This document shows, in pieces, positions 1-5,332 of a DNA stretch of 11,627 bases. The notes under the pieces were generated by a model, which saw only the letters and a program-made list of their open reading frames with translations, ran no database searches and was not told where the DNA came from. The position numbers and the translations under genes are program-made. Position 1 is the first letter of the stretch. Each line of letters opens with the position of its first letter. This stretch comes from Candidatus Omnitrophota bacterium (GTDB lineage Bacteria > Omnitrophota > Gorgyraeia > 1-14-0-20-64-10 > JACQQZ01), in assembly GCA_016206635.1 (NCBI GenBank), contig JACQRF010000134.1:1-11627 (forward strand), written 5' to 3'.

Positions 1-186
1 GAGATCTACCGGCACACCGGGGCGCTCGGGAACAGCTTCGCGTTCCTGATGGGCGGGGTCGTCACCGACTGGACCGAGCTGTCGCTGTTGTGGGCGACGA
101 TCGGCCGCCGCACAGTCGGGTGGCTGCTGCTGGTGACGTTGCCGCAGGTCTTCGTGGTAGGATATCTGCTCAACCATTTTCGATAA
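1..186 (+). CDS. Membrane permease, C-terminal fragment (possibly ArsP/UPF0718-like)
   Basis: The window opens inside a reading frame (frame 1) that runs 61 codons to TAA at 184-186; the start lies outside. The visible part contains a hydrophobic stretch GNSFAFLMGGVV, a short polar turn (TDWTEL), a basic loop (IGRRT), and then a final membrane segment rich in Leu, Val and Phe ending in NHFR. The pattern of a Phe/Leu/Gly membrane segment, a basic loop and a last helix resembles the C-terminus of predicted permeases of the UPF0718/ArsP type, but so short a fragment cannot settle the family. It is followed at 213 by a perfect palindrome. That it codes for a membrane protein is fairly secure; the family is a guess. 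Confidence 0.5.
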   Translation, partial: EIYRHTGALGNSFAFLMGGVVTDWTELSLLWATIGRRTVGWLLLVTLPQVFVVGYLLNHFR

Positions 187-212
187 GCTGTTGACCTCTG
201 AAGGAGGGGGTC

Positions 213-239
213 CAATGGGGAACCCTGGGTTCCCCATTG
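213..239. repeat. Perfect 27-bp palindrome downstream of the permease
   Basis: The arm CAATGGGGAACCC (213-225) is repeated in exact inverse as GGGTTCCCCATTG (227-239) around a single T at 226. It lies between the permease stop codon and the tautomerase start. No T-run follows on the + strand, so it is not a classical intrinsic terminator, although the hairpin could still stabilise or attenuate the mRNA. By its symmetry and location it looks like an intergenic REP-type palindrome. Confidence 0.8.
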
Positions 240-267
240 AGGTGACAGGAAACGTTGCAAGGAACAC

Positions 268-273
268 GAGAGG
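268..273 (+). promoter_or_regulatory. Ribosome binding site deciding the tautomerase start
   Basis: GAGAGG lies 5 nt before the ATG at 279. It favours this ATG, which gives a protein starting Met-Pro as tautomerases require, over an upstream in-frame TTG at 255. Confidence 0.7.
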
Positions 274-278
274 TGGTT

Positions 279-458
279 ATGCCGGTCATTACCGTGGAAC
301 TATTTGAAGGCCGCACCAAAGAGCAGAAGTCGCAATACGCCAAGGAGTTGACGGAGCTGACGACCCGCGTCCTTGGCGCGCCCCGAGAGCATGTCTGGAT
401 CGTCTTCCGGGACACTCCTAAGTCGGAGTGGGCGATGGGCGGCGCGCTCTGTGGCTGA
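279..458 (+). CDS. 4-oxalocrotonate tautomerase-family protein
   Basis: A 59-aa protein starting MPVITVELFEGRTKEQK. After Met removal the N-terminal Pro is the catalytic base of this superfamily. The Gly-Arg at positions 10-11 (enzyme numbering) matches the conserved Arg11 of 4-oxalocrotonate tautomerase, and the length matches the usual 58-65 aa subunit. Such enzymes are small oligomers that interconvert enol and keto forms of 2-oxo acids in aromatic degradation, but many homologues have other or unknown substrates. Two usual active-site positions differ: Trp stands where Arg39 is expected (HVWIVF) and Trp in place of Phe50 (SEWAMGG). The substrate is therefore uncertain. The gene overlaps the ccdA start by 8 nt, which suggests cotranscription, although no functional link to thiol redox is evident. 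Confidence 0.85.
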   Translation: MPVITVELFEGRTKEQKSQYAKELTELTTRVLGAPREHVWIVFRDTPKSEWAMGGALCG

Positions 459-1170
459 CATCTCTGTGGCGGCGGCTGCCGCGGCGGGCCTCGTCTCATT
501 CCTCTCGCCGTGCGTCCTGCCGTTGGTGCCTGGCTACCTCTCGTTCGTCTCCGGCCTCTCGCTGACGCAGTTGCAGGCGGCGGAAGGGCCGGCGGTGCGG
601 CGCGCGCTCGCGGGCGCCGCCTGGTTCGTGCTGGGGTTCTCGACGGTGTTCATGGTGCTCGGGGCCTCGGCCACGGCCCTCGGCCAACTCGTGCTCCAGC
701 GGTTGGCCTGGTTCCGGGGGGCGGCCGGCCTCCTCATCATCCTGTTTGGCGTGCACCTGACGGGGCTGATCCGCCTGCCGTTTCTGAACGCCGAGGCGCA
801 TGTGACAGTGCGGCGGCGCCCGCTGACGTGGATCGGGGCCTACGCCGTCGGCGCGGCGTTCGGCTTCGGGTGGACGCCGTGCATCGGCCCCATTCTCGCG
901 TCGATCCTGGCGGTGGCCAGCGCGCAGGCGACGATCGGCCGCGGCGTGTTGTTGCTGGCGGTCTATTCGGCCGGGTTGGGGATCCCGTTCTTGCTGGCGG
1001 CCGCGGCGGTGGGGGGATTCCTCCGAGTCTTCGGCCGCTTCAAGGGCTACCTGCGCTGGGTGGAGGTGGCCAGCGGGCTCCTCTTGATCGCGATCGGCCT
1101 CCTGGTCATGACCGATCGGCTGACCGGGTTGGTGAAATATTTCGGGTTCTTCAATCAGTTCGCCCTTTAA
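451..1170 (+). CDS. ccdA: CcdA-like cytochrome c biogenesis / thiol-disulfide transmembrane protein
   Basis: A 239-aa, strongly hydrophobic protein with about six membrane segments. CcdA passes reducing equivalents from cytoplasmic thioredoxin across the membrane to outward-facing thioredoxin-like proteins, for cytochrome c maturation or similar reduction. The two conserved redox cysteines are visible: Cys21 in FLSPCVLPLVPGY at the end of helix 1, and Cys144 in GWTPCIGPIL of the symmetry-related helix. Length and the paired SPC/TPC motifs fit the DsbD-gamma/CcdA family. GTG at 451 is chosen because it leaves only a short MADIS leader before helix 1; GTG at 466 is possible, and an in-frame TTG at 373 would add a hydrophilic extension inside the tautomerase gene. 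The next gene is a TlpA-type thioredoxin, the expected partner. Confidence 0.92.
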   Translation: MADISVAAAAAAGLVSFLSPCVLPLVPGYLSFVSGLSLTQLQAAEGPAVRRALAGAAWFVLGFSTVFMVLGASATALGQLVLQRLAWFRGAAGLLIILFGVHLTGLIRLPFLNAEAHVTVRRRPLTWIGAYAVGAAFGFGWTPCIGPILASILAVASAQATIGRGVLLLAVYSAGLGIPFLLAAAAVGGFLRVFGRFKGYLRWVEVASGLLLIAIGLLVMTDRLTGLVKYFGFFNQFAL

Positions 1171-1176
1171 AGGAGG
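1171..1176 (+). promoter_or_regulatory. Strong ribosome binding site for the TlpA-like gene
   Basis: A full AGGAGG lies immediately after the ccdA stop and 4 nt before the ATG at 1181. It decides the start: the repeat-derived N-terminus is translated. The alternative in-frame GTG at 1280 has no ribosome binding site at a suitable distance. Confidence 0.85.
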
Positions 1177-1180
1177 AAAC

Positions 1181-1783
1181 ATGTTGTCGCAGGCAGAGGG
1201 GGTCAGACCGACGGTGCCAGGCCCCTACAGGGCTCTACGGGGGCCTGGCACCGTCAGGAGGGGTCTGACCCCATTAGGCGTGGCTGTTGTGTCGCTCGTG
1301 GTCGCGGTCTCGGCGACGGCCGCGGTGGCGGCCGGCGCGTCTCTAGACCCCGAAACGCCGGCGGCCAGGGCGCCAGCGCCCGCATTCGAGTGGACCGCGC
1401 TGGACGGCCGGACCATCACGCTCGCCTCGCTGAACGGGAAGGTCGTCCTGGTGGATTTTTGGGCGACGTGGTGTCCGCCGTGCCGCGAAGAGATCCCGCA
1501 CTTCATCACGTTGTACGCCGCCCACGCGCCGGATCTCGAGATCATCGGGGTGGCGCTGGATGACGAGGGGGAATCGGTCGTCGCGCCGTTCGCGCGGAAA
1601 TACAAGATCACGTATCCGATCGTGCTCGACGATGGGACGGCGGCGGCCGCCTTCGGCGGGATCCGCGCGATCCCGACGACATTCCTGATTGACCGCGCCG
1701 GCCGGATCGCCAAGAAATACCTCGGCTACCAGCGGCCCGAGGTGTTTGCGCAGGATGTGCAGGCGCTCCTGACCGAATCGTAG
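1181..1783 (+). CDS. TlpA/ResA-like thiol-disulfide oxidoreductase
   Basis: A 200-aa membrane-anchored or secreted thioredoxin-fold protein. It has the redox motif WCPPC (Cys98, Cys101) after VDFWAT, the cis-proline loop AIPTT (Pro165), and FLIDRAGRI, all typical of the TlpA/ResA/AhpC-TSA group. A hydrophobic segment at about residues 34-52, ending in Ala-rich sequence with possible AxA cleavage sites, acts as signal peptide or anchor. The protein should reduce disulfides outside the cytoplasm, for example in apocytochrome c, with electrons from the CcdA encoded 10 nt upstream. Oddity: residues 7-31 are encoded by a palindromic repeat inserted between the start codon and the signal segment. 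It gives an unusually long Arg- and Pro-rich n-region. The stop at 1781-1783 directly precedes a TATAAT box. Confidence 0.9.
   Translation: MLSQAEGVRPTVPGPYRALRGPGTVRRGLTPLGVAVVSLVVAVSATAAVAAGASLDPETPAARAPAPAFEWTALDGRTITLASLNGKVVLVDFWATWCPPCREEIPHFITLYAAHAPDLEIIGVALDDEGESVVAPFARKYKITYPIVLDDGTAAAAFGGIRAIPTTFLIDRAGRIAKKYLGYQRPEVFAQDVQALLTES
1199..1272. repeat. REP-like double inverted repeat inside the tlpA-like ORF
   Basis: The outer arms GGGGTCAGACC (1199-1209) and GGTCTGACCCC (1262-1272) are perfect 11-bp complements. The inner arms GACGGTGCCAGGCCCC (1210-1225) and GGGGCCTGGCACCGTC (1240-1255) are perfect 16-bp complements. Together they form a 27-bp stem with one 6-nt bulge (1256-1261) and a 14-nt loop. 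The 3' part, GGGGTCTGACCCCATT at 1260-1275, recurs exactly at 10093-10108. The frame stays open through the element. Confidence 0.9.
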
Positions 1784-1789
1784 TATAAT
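1784..1789 (+). promoter_or_regulatory. Candidate -10 box (TATAAT) for the LOG-gcv cluster
   Basis: A consensus TATAAT begins one base after the TlpA stop codon. Transcription would start near 1796, leaving only about 5 nt before the ATG at 1801. No convincing -35 is seen at 16-18 nt spacing, so the call rests on the -10 match and its position at a gene boundary. Confidence 0.45.
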
Positions 1790-1800
1790 CGGTTCCCTCC

Positions 1801-2496
1801 ATGTCACCCCGCGCGCGAACACCCATCGCCAGCACCGATTTCACGAAGGAAGATACGTGGCGGATCTTCCGGATCATGAGCGAGTTCGTCGACGGCTTCG
1901 ACGCGCTGTCCAACGTCGGGCCGGCCGTGGCGATCTTCGGCTCGTCCCGCGCCAAGCGGACCAGCCGGTACTACCCGTTGGCCGAGCAGACTGCCCGCCT
2001 TTTGGTGAAGGCCGGCTACGCCGTCATCACCGGGGCCGGCCCCGGCCTGATGGAGGCGGCCAATAAAGGGGCGAAGCTGGCCGGTGGCGAGTCGGTCGGC
2101 CTCAATATCGTGATCCCCGACCAGCGCCAGAACCGATACGTCACGCGGCCGCTGGAATTCACCTACTTCTTCTGCCGGAAGGTCATGTTCGTCAAATACT
2201 CGAAGGCGTACGTGTTCTTCCCCGGCGGCTACGGCACGCTGGACGAGTGCACGGAGATCTTGACCTTGGCGCAGACGCAACGCCGGGAATGGCCGATCAT
2301 CCTCTTTGGCAGCGAGTACTGGGCCGGGTTCCTCGGATGGCTGAAAGGCCGCGTCTTGTCCGCCGACGCGATCACCAAGGCCGATCTCGAGCTCTTCCAA
2401 GTCGTCGATCGGCCGGCCGACGTGGTCGAGCGGATCGAGGCGTTCCTGGAGCGGGCCGGCCGCCCGACCCCGACCGAGCGGCGGCGCCCCGCGTAG
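1801..2496 (+). CDS. LOG-family (TIGR00730-type) nucleotide 5'-monophosphate phosphoribohydrolase
   Basis: A 231-aa protein with a Rossmann-like fold. The LOG signature PGGxGTxxE is seen as PGGYGTLDE (141-149). Upstream are the nucleotide-binding motif ITGAGPGLMEAANKGA (about 76-91), the early strand VAIFGSSR (43-50) and the Arg-Lys pair in FFCRKVMF. Members hydrolyse the N-glycosidic bond of nucleoside 5'-monophosphates, releasing base and ribose 5-phosphate. Some activate cytokinin ribotides and others are nucleotide nucleosidases, and which substrate applies here cannot be read from sequence. They were formerly mis-annotated as lysine decarboxylases. No Shine-Dalgarno precedes the ATG at 1801, which lies just downstream of the TATAAT at 1784, so translation may begin on a very short leader. 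The stop is 2 nt before gcvT. Confidence 0.88.
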   Translation: MSPRARTPIASTDFTKEDTWRIFRIMSEFVDGFDALSNVGPAVAIFGSSRAKRTSRYYPLAEQTARLLVKAGYAVITGAGPGLMEAANKGAKLAGGESVGLNIVIPDQRQNRYVTRPLEFTYFFCRKVMFVKYSKAYVFFPGGYGTLDECTEILTLAQTQRREWPIILFGSEYWAGFLGWLKGRVLSADAITKADLELFQVVDRPADVVERIEAFLERAGRPTPTERRRPA

Positions 2497-2498
2497 GC

Positions 2499-3620
2499 AT
2501 GGCCACCGTGGCCCCGGCCGCGCCGCTCGTCCATCGTTCCGTCCTCCATGCCGCGCATCAGGCCCTCGGCGCCCGGTTCAGCCAGTTCGGCGGATGGGAG
2601 ATGCCGCTGTCCTACACGTCCATTCTGAAGGAGCACCAGGCGGTGCGGACGGCCTGCGGGATGTTTGACGTGTCGCACTTGGGGCAGGTGGAAGTGACCG
2701 GCCCGTCGGCGACGGCGTCCCTGCAGCGGGTGATGACGCAGGACGTGGCCAAGCTGGCGGACGGGCAGGCGGCGTACACGCCGATGTGCCACGAGCAGGG
2801 CGGGATTCTCGACGAGATGATCGTCTACCGGCTGGCGCGCGACCGCTATCGGCTCGTCATCAATGCCGGCAACGCCGACCGGGACGTCGCGTGGCTGCGC
2901 GAGCAGCAGGCGGGCGGGGCCCAGCTGCACGACCTCCGGACGTCGCTGGGGGTGGTGGCGATCCAGGGGCCGAAGGCGGCTGCGCTGGTCGAGTCGCTAG
3001 GCGGGACGCCGCTGGCGGACCTGCGCTACTATCATTGCCGGCCCGGCACGATCGCCGGCCGGCCGGCGCTGATCGCCCGCACCGGCTACACCGGCGAGGA
3101 TGGATTCGAGCTGATGGCGGCGACGGGCGATCTGGCCGCGATCTGGGAGGCGGCCCACGCGGCGGGCCGGCCGATGGGGTTGCTGCCGGCCGGGTTGGGC
3201 GCGCGGGATACGCTGCGGTTGGAGGCCGGGATGCCGTTGTACGGCCATGACATTGATGAGACGACGACCCCGTTTGAGGTGGGGATCGGTCGGACCGTGG
3301 CGTTCAGTAAGCCGGACTTCATCGGGCGCGCGGCGCTCTGGCGCCAATCACAGGAAGGATTGCGGCGGCGGCTCGTCGGATTCGTGATGGACGAGCCGGG
3401 CGTGCCGCGGCAGGGCTACCCCATTCAGCGTCGCGACGCGACGATCGGGCAAGTGACCAGCGGCACCCATGCCCCTACGCTGGGACGCAATATCGGGCTG
3501 GGCTATGTGACGATCGAGGCCAGCGAGCCAGGCGCCACCGTGATGGTGGTGATCCATCAACGACCGACCCGGGCGACCGTCGTCCAACTCCCCTTTTACC
3601 ACCACCATGGCAAATCGTGA
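2499..3620 (+). CDS. gcvT: Glycine cleavage system T protein (aminomethyltransferase)
   Basis: A 373-aa cytosolic protein, close to the family norm. GcvT takes the aminomethyl group from the lipoyl arm of H protein and, with tetrahydrofolate, makes 5,10-methylenetetrahydrofolate and ammonia. Visible family features: FDVSHLGQV (56-64); GGILDEMIVY (101-110), holding the conserved catalytic Asp105; RTGYTGEDGFE (194-204); and GLGARDTLRLEAGMPLYGHD (232-251). The C-terminal barrel (GFVMDEPGVPRQGYPI, then TSGTHAPTLGRNIGLGYV) is intact. ATG 2499 is chosen because it follows the LOG stop by 2 nt and lies just before conserved sequence; the frame is open further upstream but overlaps LOG. No clear ribosome binding site is seen, so coupling to LOG translation is likely. 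The end overlaps gcvH by 14 nt. Confidence 0.96.
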   Translation: MATVAPAAPLVHRSVLHAAHQALGARFSQFGGWEMPLSYTSILKEHQAVRTACGMFDVSHLGQVEVTGPSATASLQRVMTQDVAKLADGQAAYTPMCHEQGGILDEMIVYRLARDRYRLVINAGNADRDVAWLREQQAGGAQLHDLRTSLGVVAIQGPKAAALVESLGGTPLADLRYYHCRPGTIAGRPALIARTGYTGEDGFELMAATGDLAAIWEAAHAAGRPMGLLPAGLGARDTLRLEAGMPLYGHDIDETTTPFEVGIGRTVAFSKPDFIGRAALWRQSQEGLRRRLVGFVMDEPGVPRQGYPIQRRDATIGQVTSGTHAPTLGRNIGLGYVTIEASEPGATVMVVIHQRPTRATVVQLPFYHHHGKS

Positions 3621-4017
3621 CGCGTTACGGTTTACCAAGACGCACGAGTGGTTTGACCCGACCGCCGGCGCCGTCGGCATCACCGAGCACGCGCAGGAAG
3701 AAATCTCCGACGTCGTGTTCGTCGAGCTGCCCAACGTAGGCACGGTCGTCCGCGCCGGCCAGGAGGCGGCGGTGGTCGAGTCGGTGAAAGCCGCCTTTTC
3801 GATCTATGCCCCGGTGGCCGGCACGATCACCGCGGTGAACGAGCGATTGCGCCGGGAACCGGCCCTCGTGAATACCGCGCCGCACGGCGACGGCTGGATC
3901 TTTACGCTGAAGGCCCAAGATCCTGCGGCGGCCGCGGCGTTGATGACGCAGGTGCAATACCAGGCGTGGATCGTGACGGAGAAGGACAGCGGTGGAGTAC
4001 ACGCCGAACACAGCTGA
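3607..4017 (+). CDS. gcvH: Glycine cleavage system H protein (lipoyl carrier)
   Basis: A 136-aa protein with the complete lipoyl domain. GcvH shuttles the aminomethyl intermediate between P, T and L proteins on a lipoylated lysine. That lysine is Lys61 in VVESVKAAFSIYAPVAG. The N-terminal FTKTHEWF and VGITEHAQEEISDVVFVELP are standard for the family, as is GDGWIF in the C-terminal half. The C-terminus runs slightly longer than usual (TEKDSGGVHAEHS) because it reads into the start of gcvPA, overlapping by 26 nt. The ATG at 3607 lies within the last codons of gcvT with no Shine-Dalgarno, so translational coupling is likely. Confidence 0.96.
   Translation: MANRDALRFTKTHEWFDPTAGAVGITEHAQEEISDVVFVELPNVGTVVRAGQEAAVVESVKAAFSIYAPVAGTITAVNERLRREPALVNTAPHGDGWIFTLKAQDPAAAAALMTQVQYQAWIVTEKDSGGVHAEHS
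3978..3986 (+). promoter_or_regulatory. Ribosome binding site for gcvPA within the gcvH 3' end
   Basis: GGAGAAGGA lies inside the last codons of gcvH, 5 nt before the GTG at 3992. It supports a GTG start that overlaps gcvH by 26 nt. Confidence 0.65.
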
Positions 4018-5332
4018 CGACCGGCGCCAGATGCTGGAGCGCATCGGCGTCGGCGCGTTCGACGAGCTGCTGAACGGCATCCCGGCGTCGATTCCGCGCG
4101 CGAAATTCTCCGTCGTGCCGCCCGGCTGCACGGAGCCGGAGCTGGTGCGGGACATCCAGGCGCTCGCCGCCAAGAATCAGACCGCTGCCCATCGATCGTT
4201 CCTCGGCGCCGGCGCCTACGAGCATTGGGTTCCCAGCGTCGTCCGCTATCTCACCTCGCGCGGCGAATTCCTGACCGCGTACACCCCCTATCAAGCCGAA
4301 GCTAGCCAGGGCACGCTCCAAGCGATGTACGAATTCCAGACGCTGATTTGCGAGTTGACCGGCATGGACGTGGCCAACGCCTCGTTGTACGACGGTGCGA
4401 CCAGCACGGCGGAGGCGGCGCTGCTGGCGCTGCGCCACACCCAGCGCTCAAGGATCGTGGTGGCCGCGACGCTGCACCCCGAATACCGGCAGGTGCTGCA
4501 GACCTATTTGAAGCAGGCCGGTGTCCGGATCGTCGAGGCGCCCCACGCTGACGGCGTGACCTCCGTGGTCGAGGCGGAGCGGGCGATTGATGATCAGACC
4601 GCCGCGGTCGTTGTGCCGATGCCGAATGTGTTCGGGTGCTTGGAGCCGGCCGAGGCGCTGGCGGCGCGCGCCCGCGCCGTGGGGGCGCTGTCGGTCGTGG
4701 TGGTCAATCCGCTGGCGCTCGGGGTGCTCAAACCGCCGGGCGCGTACGGCGTGGACATCGTCGTCGGGGAGGGGCAGCCGCTCGGGCTCTCACTGCAGTA
4801 CGGCGGCCCGTATCTGGGCTTGTTTGCGTGCCGGGGAGAGCACCTGCGCCGCGTGCCGGGCCGCCTCGTCGGGATGACCAACGACGCGCGCGGCCGCCGC
4901 GGGTTCACGCTGACGCTGCAGACGCGCGAACAGCATATCCGCCGGTCGAAAGCGACCTCCAACATCTGCACGAATGAAGGGCTCTGCGCGCTGGCCGCGA
5001 CGGTCTATCTCTGCGCGCTCGGCCGGCAGGGGTTCCGCGAGCTCGCGGAACAGAATATTGCCAAGGCGCACTACGCGCAGCAGCAGTTGACGGCGATCCC
5101 CGGCGTGACGCCGTTGTTCCCGAAGGCACCGTTCTTCAACGAGTTCGCGCTGCAGCTGCCGTGCCAGGCCGCGACCCTCAACGAACGGTTGCTGGCCCGG
5201 GGATTTCTCGGGGGGTTGGATCTGCGCCGCGTTGATCCGGCGCTCGACCGCGGCTGGCTCGTCTGCGTCACGGAGACCAAGAGCAAGGCCGAGATCGACG
5301 CGCTGGCCGCCGCGGTCCGGGAGGCGTTGTGA
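3992..5332 (+). CDS. gcvPA: Glycine dehydrogenase (decarboxylating) subunit 1
   Basis: A 446-aa N-terminal-type subunit of split glycine decarboxylase. With GcvPB it forms the P protein that decarboxylates glycine and loads the aminomethyl group on GcvH. Recognisable segments: IPRAKFSVVPPGCTE near the N-terminus; FLGAGAYEHWVPSVVRYLTSRGEFLTAYTPYQAE; MYEFQTLICELTGMDVANASLYDGAT (the usual PLP-fold entry); and EQHIRRSKATSNICTNEGL. Length is typical of GcvPA (about 440-450). This subunit is structural and lacks the PLP lysine, which is on GcvPB. The start is GTG with a good ribosome binding site. Its stop overlaps the gcvPB start in the four bases GTGA. Confidence 0.95.
   Translation: MEYTPNTADDRRQMLERIGVGAFDELLNGIPASIPRAKFSVVPPGCTEPELVRDIQALAAKNQTAAHRSFLGAGAYEHWVPSVVRYLTSRGEFLTAYTPYQAEASQGTLQAMYEFQTLICELTGMDVANASLYDGATSTAEAALLALRHTQRSRIVVAATLHPEYRQVLQTYLKQAGVRIVEAPHADGVTSVVEAERAIDDQTAAVVVPMPNVFGCLEPAEALAARARAVGALSVVVVNPLALGVLKPPGAYGVDIVVGEGQPLGLSLQYGGPYLGLFACRGEHLRRVPGRLVGMTNDARGRRGFTLTLQTREQHIRRSKATSNICTNEGLCALAATVYLCALGRQGFRELAEQNIAKAHYAQQQLTAIPGVTPLFPKAPFFNEFALQLPCQAATLNERLLARGFLGGLDLRRVDPALDRGWLVCVTETKSKAEIDALAAAVREAL
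5319..5324 (+). promoter_or_regulatory. Ribosome binding site for gcvPB
   Basis: GGGAGG lies 4 nt before the GTG at 5329. It supports initiation upstream of the palindrome at 5349, so the repeat-encoded residues are part of the protein. Confidence 0.65.

Noticed and set aside
213..239. Intrinsic terminator after the permease
   Set aside because: The hairpin is strong, but no T-run follows on the + strand; it is kept as a palindrome only.
496..1182. Open frame on the - strand opposite ccdA (228 codons)
   Set aside because: Antisense shadow of a well-supported membrane protein. Composition is almost only Arg, Glu, Gln, Pro and His.
1784..1800. Glycine riboswitch upstream of the gcv genes
   Set aside because: Only 17 nt separate tlpA from LOG and 2 nt separate LOG from gcvT, so there is no room for an aptamer.
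2247..2498. Upstream extension of gcvT into the LOG gene
   Set aside because: The frame is open, but its translation is low-complexity and unlike GcvT, and the ATG at 2499 directly precedes conserved sequence.
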